Origin: Betaproteobacteria bacterium HGW-Betaproteobacteria-7
GTDB taxonomy: Bacteria; Pseudomonadota; Gammaproteobacteria; Burkholderiales; Rhodocyclaceae
Direction: 5' to 3'
Assembly (NCBI GenBank): GCA_002840765.1
Contig: PHCE01000015.1
Coordinates: 1 to 64,000 of the forward strand
Length of the DNA: 64,000 nucleotides
Under the pieces are notes generated by a model. The model saw nothing but the letters and a program-made list of their open reading frames with translations, was not told where the DNA came from and ran no database searches. Position 1 is the stretch's first letter. Each line of letters opens with the position of its first letter. A program made the translations under genes and the position numbers. Positions 25,756 through 35,361 of this stretch are shown piece by piece.

Positions 25756-26358
25756 ATGCGTCTCTATCTCGCCTCCCGTAGCCCGCGTCGTCGGGAATTG
25801 CTGAATCAGATCGGCGTCGCCTTCGATACCATCGTTTTTCGCGAGGGTTTGCGCGGCGATGCGCAGACGGATGAGACGCCTTTGCCCGGCGAGGATCCGC
25901 TCATTTATGTTGAGCGCGTCACCCGGACCAAGGCCGAACATGGCCAGCGCATCGTCAATGAACGGCGCCTGCCGGTGCAACCGGTGCTGGCCGCCGATAC
26001 AACGCTGGAATTCCAAGGCGAAATCATCGGCAAGCCGGCCGATGCGGGTGACGCGATAAGCATCCTGCGCCGCCTTTCCGGGCAGACGCACCAGGTGCTG
26101 ACCGGCGTTGCCGTGACCTATATGGGACGCACCGAATATGTGCTGTCGGCGACTGAAGTGCGTTTCCGCGACATCGACGATCATGAAATCCGCCATTACG
26201 TGATGAGCGGCGAGCCGATGGACAAGGCCGGCGCCTACGGCATCCAGGGGCGGGCCGGGCTGTTCGTCGAGTACATCGCCGGTAGCTACACCGGGGTCAT
26301 GGGCCTGCCGGTGTGCGAAACCGGCAATCTGTTGAAGCGCTTCGGCTGGCAGTTCTGA
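25756..26358 (+). CDS. maf: Maf family nucleotide pyrophosphatase (YhdE-like)
   Basis: Maf proteins hydrolyse nucleoside triphosphates, dTTP/UTP or modified pyrimidines depending on subgroup. The 200-residue sequence has the N-terminal YLASRSPRRRELL, AADTTLEFQGEIIGKP with the catalytic aspartate, VLTGVAV, and GAYGIQGRAG near the C-terminus. These fit the dTTP/UTP pyrophosphatase (YhdE) type. It follows rlmH and converges on a glycosyltransferase gene with 7 bp between the stops. Confidence 0.92.
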   Translation: MRLYLASRSPRRRELLNQIGVAFDTIVFREGLRGDAQTDETPLPGEDPLIYVERVTRTKAEHGQRIVNERRLPVQPVLAADTTLEFQGEIIGKPADAGDAISILRRLSGQTHQVLTGVAVTYMGRTEYVLSATEVRFRDIDDHEIRHYVMSGEPMDKAGAYGIQGRAGLFVEYIAGSYTGVMGLPVCETGNLLKRFGWQF

Positions 26359-26365
26359 GCGGCGC

Positions 26366-27430
26366 TCAGGGGCGGCGCAACGCGCGGATCAAGCGGGCTG
26401 CCTCGGCTTCACCTCCGGTATCCGGCAGCGGTGGCGCCGGCATTTCCCACAGCGTGTTCAGGGCCGCCTGCAAGTTGCCATGTTGCAGCGCCGCGGCCGG
26501 GATTTCGTGGCTGCGCCCGTGCTTGGCCAGCCAGTCAATCAGACAATCCTGCTCCGGCCAGTCTGCGCGCCGCTGGTAAAGCAGCGGCGTGCCATTGACG
26601 GCGGCTTCGGTGAAGGTACCGTAGCCGGGCTTGGTGACCAGCGCATCGACCGAGCACAGGAGGTCGGTGAAGCCCAGGCCGAATTCCTCGGCGGCGATGG
26701 CATCCGGGTGGCGACATTGCCATTCGGCTGGCACCAGCCAGCGGATACCGGGCAGGCGGGGCCAGTCATCCACCGGCAGACGATGGGCGATGCCGCCCAT
26801 GGCAACGAGTACCGCCCGTTCTTCACCGAGACCGAGATCGTGGCGCAGTCCCCGCGCCGCCATCGGGCCGACGGCGCGCACATTGTCCAGACGGTCCATC
26901 GCCATGCCTGGCGTGACGCGCAGAAAGGCTGCGGCCGATCGGTAGGCGGCCAGCATCTCGGCGTGGATCGGCGCGGCCCAGGACTCGCCAGCAAAGAAAT
27001 GGGCGAACAGGTCGGCCCAGTTCAGCGAACACAAGCTGTACGCGGGAAGGCCGGCCATTGCGGCGCCGGCCAGCGGCAGATAGCTGACATTGGTCAGCAC
27101 CAGGTCAGGCTGCAGTCGGGAAAGAAAGGCCGCTTCGGCCGCGACGCGTGACGTCCAGCCGACATGCGCCTGACGGTAGGCATCGGCGCTGGCTGTCAGA
27201 TCGATGCGCGTTGCGTCGACCATCACGTAGCCGAAATCGCTGGTTCCGGCGATGTGTGTAAACGGCGGCCGGATACGCTGCTGCAGTTTGGCCGAGGGCA
27301 GGCCGCTGCGTATGGTCAGGCGCAATGCCGGGTCGGCCTCGGCCAGGGCATTGAGCACCGGCGCGGTGATCGCCAGATGGCCGAAGCCGTGGCTGGAGAT
27401 GTCGACGAAGAGATGAAAGCTAGTTTGCAT
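26366..27430 (-). CDS. MurG-like GT-B glycosyltransferase of unknown specificity
   Basis: The 354-residue protein begins FVDISSHGFGHLAITAPVL, the GHxxP-like N-terminal loop of MurG/GT28-type transferases. Its C-terminal half has VAMGGIA, LLCSVDALVTKPGYGTFTEA and GTPLLYQRRADWPEQ, the donor-binding site of this fold. No membrane segment is evident. The ATG at 27430 (MQTSFHLF) is preferred over a TTG three codons upstream. The acceptor is unknown. It stands alone, divergent from the PEP-CTERM gene by 110 bp, and could relate to envelope polysaccharide made elsewhere. Confidence 0.8.
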   Translation of the reverse strand: MQTSFHLFVDISSHGFGHLAITAPVLNALAEADPALRLTIRSGLPSAKLQQRIRPPFTHIAGTSDFGYVMVDATRIDLTASADAYRQAHVGWTSRVAAEAAFLSRLQPDLVLTNVSYLPLAGAAMAGLPAYSLCSLNWADLFAHFFAGESWAAPIHAEMLAAYRSAAAFLRVTPGMAMDRLDNVRAVGPMAARGLRHDLGLGEERAVLVAMGGIAHRLPVDDWPRLPGIRWLVPAEWQCRHPDAIAAEEFGLGFTDLLCSVDALVTKPGYGTFTEAAVNGTPLLYQRRADWPEQDCLIDWLAKHGRSHEIPAAALQHGNLQAALNTLWEMPAPPLPDTGGEAEAARLIRALRRP

Positions 27431-27540
27431 GGGTGGCAATGATAGCGGCCAATCGTGGCATTCAAATGAAACATGCTGGTCATGGCATTGACATGCTGCG
27501 TGAGTAGGATGGCGGCATTTCTCCGTCTGGATGGGCCATC

Positions 27541-28248
27541 ATGAAAAAAACTTTGGCGGCGATTGTCGCTGCTTGCACCATGGCGTTTTCGTCCGGTGCG
27601 TTCGCCGTATCGACCGCCAACGGCGTGAGTTTTTCCTGCGCTGGCGGTGATTTCACGAGCCTGTCCGGCGACGGATTTACGGCATCCTGTGGCGGCGACT
27701 TCGAAGTGTCCGGCGGGACGTTGTTCTCCGATGCCTGGATACGACTTACGGCCGGTGGGGCCCTGCGCGTCGATGATGTGAGTCTGGTGGCGCCGAGTAT
27801 TGATTTGACTGGTGATGGTGTGACTATCGGAAGCGCCAGCTTCATTGATGTCATTTGGAGCCGCTTTGCGATCGGCGACGGCCTCTTGGTGATCGGTCGT
27901 GGTGATAGCATTTTGCTGGAGGGGCGTTCCGGGGCAAATGTGGAGATTGTTGGCGGGGGAGACCTTTCTTTGGGTGGTGGCACGGTTCTGACTGATGGCG
28001 ACTATGCGGCGGGTGGGCGCATTACCCTCGTGAGTGGTTCGGGAATTATCAACCAGGTCATCGGTGGCGACGTTTGGCTTGCTGGTGGCGCAGTAAAGAC
28101 TGCTAGCGACGCTTCGCCTGGCGGCAACCTGATCGTCATCTCACAGGTTCCGGAAGCTCCGGTTCATCTGATGTGGCTGCTCGGCGTCGGCGTCCTTGCC
28201 GGCTTGGGTCGACGCGGTGCCGCGCGCGAGCGCCTTGCCGTGGTTTAA
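27541..28248 (+). CDS. PEP-CTERM sorting-domain protein
   Basis: The 235-residue protein has an N-terminal signal peptide ([18 protein letters not shown]) and a Gly/Ser/Asp-rich, beta-repeat-like body with pairs such as [11 protein letters not shown] and [13 protein letters not shown]. The C-terminal tripartite tail is [20 protein letters not shown], then GRRGAARER. That is the PEP-CTERM layout (motif, helix, Arg-rich end) processed by exosortase, although the core reads VPEAP. Such proteins are exported to the surface or matrix. No exosortase gene is in the window. The 3' end overlaps paaF copy 1 by 4 bp, convergent. Confidence 0.8.
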   Translation: MKKTLAAIVAACTMAFSSGAFAVSTANGVSFSCAGGDFTSLSGDGFTASCGGDFEVSGGTLFSDAWIRLTAGGALRVDDVSLVAPSIDLTGDGVTIGSASFIDVIWSRFAIGDGLLVIGRGDSILLEGRSGANVEIVGGGDLSLGGGTVLTDGDYAAGGRITLVSGSGIINQVIGGDVWLAGGAVKTASDASPGGNLIVISQVPEAPVHLMWLLGVGVLAGLGRRGAARERLAVV

Positions 28249-29018
28249 CGGTTCTTGAAGCTCGGTTTGCGCTTGTCGACGAAGGCGGCCATGCCTTCCT
28301 TCTGGTCTTCCAGGGCGAAGGTGGAATGGAAGACGCGGCGCTCGAACAGCAGGCCTTCGTTCAACGATGACTCGTAGGCACGATTGACCGATTCCTTGAT
28401 CATCATGATCACCGGCAGCGAGAAGCCGGCGATGGTTGCCGCCGCTTTCAGCGTCTCGTCGAGCAAGGTGTCGGCCGGATAGACGCGAGCCACCAGCCCC
28501 GATCTCTCCGCTTCGGCGGCATCCATCATGCGGGCGGTCAGACACATGTCCATCGCCTTGGCCTTGCCGACGGCGCGCGGCAGGCGCTGCGAACCGCCGA
28601 GACCGGGCATGGTGCCCAACTTGATTTCCGGCTGGCCGAACTTGGCGGTGTCGGCGGCGAAGATCATGTCGCACATCATCGCCATCTCGCAGCCACCGCC
28701 CAGGGCAAAGCCAGCCACCGCGGCGATCACCGGTTTGCGGGTGGTCTTGATGCGTTCCCAGCCGGCGGTGATGTAGTCGGCCTTGTAGGCGTGCATGTAG
28801 TCGTAATCCTTCATCGCCCCGATATCGGCGCCGGCGGCAAAGGCCTTCTCGTTGCCGGTGATGACGATGCAGCCGATGTTCTCGTCGGCCTCAAAGGCAT
28901 CCAGCGCGGCGCCAATGCCGGCCATCACGTCGGCGTTCAGGGCGTTCATCGCCTGCGGCCGGTTGAGGCGGATCAGGCCGACCTTGCCGATAACTTCGCT
29001 GAGTACCACTTGTGTCAT
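28245..29018 (-). CDS. paaF: Enoyl-CoA hydratase PaaF-type, copy 1
   Basis: This 257-residue crotonase-fold enzyme would hydrate 2,3-dehydroadipyl-CoA in phenylacetate beta-oxidation. The oxyanion-hole stretch is [15 protein letters not shown]; the two catalytic glutamates lie in [13 protein letters not shown] and [16 protein letters not shown]. It differs from the copy in the main paa operon (44264-45037) at only four residues that I can see (G/A, A/S, R/K, Q/R). Here it follows an orphan substrate-binding protein gene, with a strong terminator between them. Duplication or gene conversion is likely recent. Confidence 0.9.
   Translation of the reverse strand: MTQVVLSEVIGKVGLIRLNRPQAMNALNADVMAGIGAALDAFEADENIGCIVITGNEKAFAAGADIGAMKDYDYMHAYKADYITAGWERIKTTRKPVIAAVAGFALGGGCEMAMMCDMIFAADTAKFGQPEIKLGTMPGLGGSQRLPRAVGKAKAMDMCLTARMMDAAEAERSGLVARVYPADTLLDETLKAAATIAGFSLPVIMMIKESVNRAYESSLNEGLLFERRVFHSTFALEDQKEGMAAFVDKRKPSFKNR
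28245..29018 (-). repeat. Direct-repeat copy A of the paaF sequence
   Basis: The DNA is nearly identical to 44264-45037 on the same strand. The last 200 bp of the gene hold only a few substitutions and include an unbroken identical block of roughly 95 bp; divergence is higher toward the 5' half. The pair flanks about 15 kb of accessory DNA. Confidence 0.9.
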
Positions 29019-29038
29019 ATGCGTTCTCCCAATAAAAA

Positions 29039-29056
29039 GGCCGCCCGCAGGCGGCC
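29039..29056 (-). terminator. Rho-independent terminator between binding-protein gene 1 and paaF copy 1
   Basis: Read leftward, GGCCGCC-TGCG-GGCGGCC forms a perfect 7-bp GC stem followed directly by TTTTTATT. It lies 18 bp after the binding-protein stop and about 20 bp before the paaF start, so paaF copy 1 must depend on read-through or on a promoter of its own. Confidence 0.85.
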
Positions 29057-29074
29057 CAAGTCGAATGTGTCGTC

Positions 29075-30220
29075 TTATTGCGCCAGAGCCCAGTCGCCGC
29101 CCTTGATTTCCAGCATGCGGAAAGCGGAGAGATCGAGGCCCATGTGGTCGGTGGCCGACATATTAACCACGCCGCCGGTGCCGATGTAGCCCTTGGTCGC
29201 TTCCAGCGCATCGCGGACCTTGGCCTTGTCGGTCGAACCGGCACGCTTGATGGCATCGATCGCCAGCATCAGGCCGTCATAGGCATGGCCGCCGAAGGTG
29301 GACACATCGCTCTTCCACATATCCTGATAAGCCTTGGTGTAAGCCATGACCACCGGCTTCTGCGCATCGTTGGCCGGCAGCTTGTCGGCGACCAGCAGGG
29401 CAGCGGCCGGCAGGCGGACGCCTTCGGCAGCCGGACCGGCGAGCTTGATGAACTCGTTGGAAGCGACACCGTGCGCGTGGTACAGCGGCAGCGCGATACC
29501 CAGCTGCTTGTAGTTCTTGGTGACAATCGCCGGACCCTGGCCGAGACCGATGACAAACACCGCCTGAACACCGGCAGCATTCTTGATCTTGGTCAGCTGC
29601 GGACTCATGTCGGTGTCCTTCGGACCATAAGTCTCATTGGCCACCAGCGTGATGCCGTACTTGCCGGCGACACCTTCCGCTTCCTTCTTGCCCGAACCGC
29701 CGAAACCGGAGGTCTCGGTGAACAACGCCACCTTGCTGATGCCACGCTTCTTCATGTCCTCGAAGACTTTCTCGGCGGCCATGCGGTCGGTGTGCGGCGT
29801 CTTGAAGATCCACTTCTTGACCGGCTCGACGATGACCACGGCACCGGCCAGCGAGATGAACGGAATACCGGCCTTCTCGACCAACGGGGCTGCCGACATG
29901 GTGGCACCCGTGGTGGTGCCACCGACCAGCACATCGACCTTGTCGTCGTCGATCAGGCGCTTGGTGAAGCCATTGGCCTTGCCGGCATCGCTACCATCGT
30001 CGTAATGCACCAGCTGCAATTGACGGCCGATGACGCCGCCCTTCTTGTTGATATCGTCCACGTACATCTGCAGCGTCTTCAGCTCCGGATCGCCGAGGAA
30101 AGCGGCCGGGCCGGTGACTGACAGCACCGAGCCGATCTTGATCGGTTCAGCCGCCTGGACGGCAAAAGCGCCGAGCACCAGAGCGGTGCCGGCTACGAGC
30201 TTCTTGAGTGAATGATTCAT
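29075..30220 (-). CDS. Branched-chain-type ABC transporter substrate-binding protein, copy 1
   Basis: This 381-residue periplasmic protein has a signal peptide ([16 protein letters not shown], cleavage near VQA-AEP) and a Leu/Ile/Val-type (Peripla_BP_6) binding fold beginning [20 protein letters not shown]. The ATG at 30220 follows a GGAGGAGAC ribosome site; the frame remains open further upstream only into the promoter. It is a close paralogue of the protein at 48905-50050 inside the paa operon. No permease or ATPase gene is nearby, so it must use a transporter encoded elsewhere. Phenylacetate or a related aromatic acid is the likely ligand, by context only. Confidence 0.9.
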   Translation of the reverse strand: MNHSLKKLVAGTALVLGAFAVQAAEPIKIGSVLSVTGPAAFLGDPELKTLQMYVDDINKKGGVIGRQLQLVHYDDGSDAGKANGFTKRLIDDDKVDVLVGGTTTGATMSAAPLVEKAGIPFISLAGAVVIVEPVKKWIFKTPHTDRMAAEKVFEDMKKRGISKVALFTETSGFGGSGKKEAEGVAGKYGITLVANETYGPKDTDMSPQLTKIKNAAGVQAVFVIGLGQGPAIVTKNYKQLGIALPLYHAHGVASNEFIKLAGPAAEGVRLPAAALLVADKLPANDAQKPVVMAYTKAYQDMWKSDVSTFGGHAYDGLMLAIDAIKRAGSTDKAKVRDALEATKGYIGTGGVVNMSATDHMGLDLSAFRMLEIKGGDWALAQ

Positions 30221-30252
30221 GGGTTTGTCTCCTCCGTCTGATTTTGTATTAC

Positions 30253-30270
30253 GAATGGAGCAATTGATTC
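30253..30270 (-). promoter_or_regulatory. Candidate PaaX-type operator before binding-protein gene 1
   Basis: The plus-strand sequence GAATGGAGCAATTGATTC matches GAATGTGTAACATGATTC at 57444-57461 in 12 of 18 positions, including all of GAATG and TGATTC. It lies 33-50 bp upstream of the binding-protein start. An AT-rich stretch (TATATAACAAAAAC) beside it could hold the leftward promoter. TGATTC is the core I recall for PaaX operators. Confidence 0.45.
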
Positions 30271-30494
30271 TATATAACAAAAACATGTTTGACTACCTCT
30301 TTGTGCTCCCCCCGGCGATCCTTGGCGATGCGCCTTAATCAGTTCAGCCGAAAGGATTTTCCCGTTTTGACTGCGCTGGGTACACGGAGCTTTGGGGAGC
30401 GAGATGACACGATGCATCGCCTGTTGATGCAGCATAAAGTGATACAACAATTCGGTGATACCATGAAATCGTGTAATACATCAGGCCGGCAAAC

Positions 30495-33155
30495 ATGCGC
30501 ACCCAGCACTATCTGAATTCCCTGTTCTCACCGCACTCGATCGCCATCATCGGTGCTTCCGAGCGGCCGCAGTCGGTTGGCGCGGTGATCCTCGACAACC
30601 TGCTGGCCGGTGGCTACAAAGGCAAAATCTTCCCGGTCAATCCGCGCCATGCGACGGTGCTCGGCCAGCCGTGCTGGCCGTCGATCGAGGCAGTCGGCGC
30701 CCGCGTCGAACTGGCGATCATCGCCACGCCGGCCCGCAGCATTCCGGAAATCATGGAACAGTGCGGCCGTGCCGGTGTGCGCAACGCCATCATCGTCGCC
30801 ACCGGCTTTTCCGAAACCGGCAATAGCGGCGCCGTGCTCGAGCGCAAAGTGCGCGAGATCGCCCGTACCGGCGGTGTGCGCATCCTCGGCCCGAACTGCA
30901 TCGGCATCATGCGTCCCGACCAGAAGCTGAACGCTGCCTACACGCGCATTCCGGCGCAGGCCGGCGAGCTGGCGCTGGTTTCGCAGTCGGGGGCGATGTG
31001 CTCGGCGGTGCTCGACTGGGCGGCTGGCAACCACATCGGTTTTTCCTCGCTGATCTCGCTCGGGCGCAGCACCGACGTCGATTTCGGCGAAATCCTCGAT
31101 TACCTGATCTACGACGAGCAGACCCGGCACATCCTGATTTACGTCGAGCAGATCCGCAATGCCCGCCGCTTCATGAGCGCCCTGCGTTCGGCGGCGCGGG
31201 TCAAGCCGGTGATCTTGCTCAAGGGCGGTCGCCACGCGTCCGACGGTGAGGGCAGTAGCGATGCGGTGTTCGACGCCGCCGTCCGCCGTGCTGGCGTTGT
31301 CCGCGTGCAGAACGTGGACCAGCTGTTCCATGCTGCCAAGGCACTGTCCAGCGGCTTCCGGCCGCGCGGCCGGCAACTGGCGATTCTGACCAACGGCGGC
31401 GGGCCGGGCGTCATGGCCGCTGATCGCGCCGGTGACCTGGGCATTCCGCTGGCCCGTCTGGCCAGCAATACCGTGGACAAGCTCGACCGCCTGCTGCCGC
31501 GCGGCTGGGCGCATGGCGGCATGATCGACATCGGTGGTGACGCCACGCCGGAGTGCTACCGCGACGCGCTGCTGGCCGTCGCCGGCGACCCCAATGTGCA
31601 CAGCACGCTGGTGCTGATGGCGCCGCACGCCATGGCCGAGCCGCTGGCGGTGGCCGAGGCCATCGTCGAAGCAGCCGGCAAGATCACGAAAACCATCTGC
31701 TGTTGCTGGATGGGCGGCGGCCAGGTCGCCGAGGCCCGGCAACGGCTCGAAGACGCCCGGCTGCCGGTGTTCCCGACGCCGGATACGGCGATCGAACTGT
31801 TCCACAACATCGCCAAGTACTACCGCAACCAGAAACTGCTGGTGCAGACGCCGGGGCCGGCCGGCAAAGGTGGTGCCGCCCGCGCCGGCAATCCGCGCCT
31901 GCTGGTCGAGTCGCTGCTCGCCGAACGGCGCAGCGTGCTGTCGGTGATGGAATCGAAGGCGGTGCTGAGCGCCTATGGCATCGCCGTGTCGCAGACGGTG
32001 GTTGCGCGCAGCCCGACCGAGGCCATCTTCATCGCCCAGCAGCTCGGTTTCCCGGTGGCGATGAAAATCGACTCGCCGGATCTGGCGCAGAAATCGGAAG
32101 CCGGCGGCGTGCGCCTCAACATCGCCAGTACCGAATCGGTGCTCAGCGCCTACCTGGACATCGTCGGCGCTGTCCGCCAGCGCCATCCCGAAGCGCGCAT
32201 CAATGGTGTCTCGATCGAACCGCACCTGTCGCGCGCCAATGCCCGCGAAATCATGATCGGCACCTTCCGCGACCCGGTCTTCGGCCCGGTCATCACCTTT
32301 GGCGCCGGCGGTGCCGACAACGAACTGTTCAGCGATCGGGCCCTGGCCCTGCCGCCGCTCAACACTTACCTGGCGCGCGACCTGATCGAGTCGACGCGAA
32401 TTGGCCAGGCACTCGGCCAGGAGGGACAGCAGCCGGTAATCGACCGGACGTTGCTGGAAAAGGTGCTGGTCGCCATTTCCGAACTGGTCTGCGAACTACC
32501 CTGGGTGCGCGAGCTGGAAATCAACCCGCTGATCATCGACGAGCACGGCGCCATCGCCGCCGACGCGCGCATCGTCATCGACCATGCCGGCGGCGCCGAG
32601 AACGGCGATTTCAGCCATCTGGCGATCTGCCCCTATCCGTCACACATGCTGCAGCAGTGGCAGATCAATGGCAGCAGTGTCACCGTCCGCCCGGTGCGCC
32701 CGGAAGATGCGCCGCTCGAACAGGCTTTCGTCACCAACATGTCGGAAGAGTCGCGTTTCTTCCGCTTCATGGACGCCATCCGCGAACTGCCGCCGAGCCT
32801 GCTCGCCCGCTTCACGCAGATCGACTACAGCCGCGAAATGGCGCTGCTCGCCACCGTCAACGAGGACGGCAAGGAGCGGCTGGTCGGCAGCGCCCGCTAT
32901 GCGCTGTCGCCCGACGGTGAATCGGTCGAATTCGCCCTGGCCGTCGCCGACGACTGGCAAAAATGCGGCCTCGGCCGGCGCCTGATGGGCGCCCTGATCG
33001 ACTGCGCCCGCCAATCCGGTTACCGGACCATGGTCGGCGACGTGCTGTCGTCGAATGCCAAGATGCTGCGCCTGATGGAAAGTTTCGGCTTTGCCATCCT
33101 GCCGCATCCCGAGGATCGGGCGGCCAAACGCATCGTCAAGTCACTGAGCAGCTAG
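30495..33155 (+). CDS. Pat-type protein: ADP-forming acyl-CoA synthetase-like domains fused to GNAT acetyltransferase
   Basis: The 886-residue protein has a CoA-binding Rossmann domain (SIAIIGASERPQSVGAVIL), a succinyl-CoA-ligase-like middle (VRILGPNCIGIM, LVSQSGAMCSAVLDWA), an ATP-grasp region (KIDSPDLAQKSEAGGVRLN) and a C-terminal GNAT domain (about 725-880; FALAVADDWQKCGLGRRLMG). This is the architecture of the protein lysine acetyltransferase Pat/YfiQ that inactivates acyl-CoA synthetases. Relatives may instead be acyl-CoA ligases. It stands alone, divergent from binding-protein gene 1, and could modulate PaaK or other AMP-ligases; that link is inference. Confidence 0.9.
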   Translation: MRTQHYLNSLFSPHSIAIIGASERPQSVGAVILDNLLAGGYKGKIFPVNPRHATVLGQPCWPSIEAVGARVELAIIATPARSIPEIMEQCGRAGVRNAIIVATGFSETGNSGAVLERKVREIARTGGVRILGPNCIGIMRPDQKLNAAYTRIPAQAGELALVSQSGAMCSAVLDWAAGNHIGFSSLISLGRSTDVDFGEILDYLIYDEQTRHILIYVEQIRNARRFMSALRSAARVKPVILLKGGRHASDGEGSSDAVFDAAVRRAGVVRVQNVDQLFHAAKALSSGFRPRGRQLAILTNGGGPGVMAADRAGDLGIPLARLASNTVDKLDRLLPRGWAHGGMIDIGGDATPECYRDALLAVAGDPNVHSTLVLMAPHAMAEPLAVAEAIVEAAGKITKTICCCWMGGGQVAEARQRLEDARLPVFPTPDTAIELFHNIAKYYRNQKLLVQTPGPAGKGGAARAGNPRLLVESLLAERRSVLSVMESKAVLSAYGIAVSQTVVARSPTEAIFIAQQLGFPVAMKIDSPDLAQKSEAGGVRLNIASTESVLSAYLDIVGAVRQRHPEARINGVSIEPHLSRANAREIMIGTFRDPVFGPVITFGAGGADNELFSDRALALPPLNTYLARDLIESTRIGQALGQEGQQPVIDRTLLEKVLVAISELVCELPWVRELEINPLIIDEHGAIAADARIVIDHAGGAENGDFSHLAICPYPSHMLQQWQINGSSVTVRPVRPEDAPLEQAFVTNMSEESRFFRFMDAIRELPPSLLARFTQIDYSREMALLATVNEDGKERLVGSARYALSPDGESVEFALAVADDWQKCGLGRRLMGALIDCARQSGYRTMVGDVLSSNAKMLRLMESFGFAILPHPEDRAAKRIVKSLSS

Positions 33156-33167
33156 TGGTGCCCGGGG

Positions 33168-33191
33168 AGCGCCAGGCGGGAACCTGGCGCT
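33168..33191 (+). terminator. Hairpin after the Pat-type gene
   Basis: AGCGCCAGG and CCTGGCGCT form a perfect 9-bp stem with a CGGGAA loop, 13 bp after the stop codon. No T-run follows, so it may be a weak terminator or a 3'-end stabiliser. Confidence 0.5.
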
Positions 33192-33333
33192 GAGCATGGC
33201 GGTCTATACCAGACGCGTAAGCGGCAATGGCCGGATGGGTGTGATATTCCGTAGGCCTGGTCGGATGTCCTGAGCGACTGGCGGGCTCCCGGTGTTGCCG
33301 GACCGATCGCAGTTCCTGGAAAGGCGCCATTCC

Positions 33334-35361
33334 ATGTTCAAGATCCCCCAGATGCACGAGCACGACGATTTCGCCGCCGCCGCCGGCAGCGACCCGGCGG
33401 CTAACGTGCGGCGCAGCAACCGGCGGCGCTTGCGCGTCTTCCTGATTGTCTTCGCCGCGACCCTGCTGCCCGGTCTGGCCTGGAACCTGTTGCGTGCACC
33501 GGAATACCGGGCCAGTGCGCGGGTGCAGATCGCGGCCGGCACGGTCTCGGCGCAAACGGTAACGACGTTCGCCGGTGCCAGTGCCGAGATCGGAAGCGCC
33601 CAGCCGATCGATCTGCTGACCCAGGCGCAAATCCTGACCAGCCGCCCGCTGCTCGAAGAGGTCCAGCGCCGCTTGCCCCAGGCGGAGCCGGGTGCCGCCG
33701 ATCCGGTGGCGGCACTGCAGAACGCCGTCGCCGCAACGCCGATCGCCGGTACCGACATCGTCGAGCTGCAGGCCATCGGCGCCTCGCAGCAATGGACTGC
33801 GAAAGTCGTCAACACGCTGATCGAGACCTACCTCGAGCGCGCCGTGGCCAGCCACGGCGCCCAGTCCGAGGAGGCACTTTTCAAGCTGCGTGACGAAGTC
33901 GCCCGCCTCAGTGTCAGCGTCGCCGACAAGCGTGGCCAATTGGCGGCCTTTCGCGAACGGAGCGGCGTGGTTTCCTCAGAGCGCAGCGAAAACGAGGCTC
34001 TGGCCCGGATCAAGGGCCTGTCCGAGTCGCTGACCAAGGCCAACGAGGATGCCGCCAAAGCCGAGGCCCGCGTGCGTACCCTGCGCGAATCGGCAGCCTC
34101 TGGTCGCAGTCCGGTACTGGCCCGGGACAATCCGACGCTGGCCTCGATCGAACAGCGCATTTCGGCGACCCGCGAACAATTGCGCGACATGGAGCGCGTC
34201 TACACGCCCGCCTTCATGGCCATGGACCCCACCGCCCGCGCCCAGCGCGCCCGTCTGGCGGAACTTGAGCAGCAACTGGTGACCAGCCGCTCGACCAGCC
34301 AGCAGGCGGCCCTGGCCACCGCCGAAGACGATGCGGCGAGCGCGCGCGCCGCCAGCGAACGGCTGCGTGCCCAAATTGATGGGCAGCGGCGCAATGCCCA
34401 GAGCTTCGCCGGCAACTTCCAGGAAGCCAAGGCGATGGAGGATGACCTGATCCGCCTCGAAGGCGCCCGGCGCAATGCCGCCGAACGCCTGGCCAAGCTC
34501 GAAGCCACCGAAAGCAGCCGCCTGCCGGGCCTGACGCTGATCGAGGCGGCCAGCGTGCCGGAGCGGGCCTGGCGTCCCGACTATCTGCGCGACGGCCTGC
34601 TCAATCTGGTGGCATCCTTCGGGCTGGGCCTGCTGGCCTTGTGGTTCGTCGAGCTGTTCAATCGGGCGCCGGCCACCGCGGCGACCACCGTCGTCATGCC
34701 CCAGCCGTGGCTGACGCCGGCCCTGGCCGTCGATGCGCATGGCTGGAACCCCCGGCTCCCCTTGCCGATGGAACCGCCGCCCTTGGCGCAATTGAGCGAG
34801 GCGCCGCGGCTGCCGCGCGAACTGACGCAGGACGAGGCCGGCGCTCTGCTGGCCGCCAGCGATGGCGATCTGCGCCTGCTGTGTGGCCTCCTGCTGCTCG
34901 GCGTGACGGTCGACGAGGTCCGCCAACTGAGCGGCCAGGCTGTCGATGCCGCGGGCTGCCGGCTGACGGTGCCCGGCGCCTCTGCCCGGACATTGACGTT
35001 GCCCGCCTGGCTGGCGCAGGCCTTGGCGCAGCACGCCGCTGATGATCCCGGGCGGCCCCTGTTCGCCAACGCCGCCGGCCAGCCCCTGGCGCGTGCCGAG
35101 ATCGACTCGCGGATCACCTGCGCTGCCCTCGATGCCGGCCTGGAAGAGGCCGCCTCGGTATCGCCGGAAGCCTTGCGCCACACCTGCATCCTCAACCTGC
35201 TGCAGCAGCAGGCGCGCTTTTCCGATCTGCCGCCGCTGGTCGGCCATCTGAGCGGCGACGAACTGGCGGCCTACGCGGCGCTCGCTTCGGGACCGCGGCA
35301 AGCGCGCGGTGCCGAGGTCGATCCGGTCATGCCGTCGCTGCGCCAGGTGGCGACCGGTTGA
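33334..35361 (+). CDS. Wzz/GumC-like chain-length protein fused to a degenerate tyrosine-recombinase domain
   Basis: The 675-residue protein has transmembrane helices near 33-50 and 424-442. The segment between them is periplasmic, partly coiled coil (about 170-390), with Wzz-type features such as YRASARVQI and LTLIEAASVPERAWRPD before the second helix. This is the polysaccharide co-polymerase layout, without a cytoplasmic tyrosine kinase. Instead, residues about 490-655 resemble the catalytic domain of XerC/D recombinases: LLLGVTVDEVRQLSG, SPEALRHTCILNLL, VGHLSGDELAAYAAL. R615, H638 and Y647 are kept with XerD spacing, but the first catalytic Arg is T525 and the HxxR His is E612. The ATG at 33334 follows GGAAAGG. 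Catalysis looks lost; the role is unknown. Confidence 0.8.
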   Translation: MFKIPQMHEHDDFAAAAGSDPAANVRRSNRRRLRVFLIVFAATLLPGLAWNLLRAPEYRASARVQIAAGTVSAQTVTTFAGASAEIGSAQPIDLLTQAQILTSRPLLEEVQRRLPQAEPGAADPVAALQNAVAATPIAGTDIVELQAIGASQQWTAKVVNTLIETYLERAVASHGAQSEEALFKLRDEVARLSVSVADKRGQLAAFRERSGVVSSERSENEALARIKGLSESLTKANEDAAKAEARVRTLRESAASGRSPVLARDNPTLASIEQRISATREQLRDMERVYTPAFMAMDPTARAQRARLAELEQQLVTSRSTSQQAALATAEDDAASARAASERLRAQIDGQRRNAQSFAGNFQEAKAMEDDLIRLEGARRNAAERLAKLEATESSRLPGLTLIEAASVPERAWRPDYLRDGLLNLVASFGLGLLALWFVELFNRAPATAATTVVMPQPWLTPALAVDAHGWNPRLPLPMEPPPLAQLSEAPRLPRELTQDEAGALLAASDGDLRLLCGLLLLGVTVDEVRQLSGQAVDAAGCRLTVPGASARTLTLPAWLAQALAQHAADDPGRPLFANAAGQPLARAEIDSRITCAALDAGLEEAASVSPEALRHTCILNLLQQQARFSDLPPLVGHLSGDELAAYAALASGPRQARGAEVDPVMPSLRQVATG

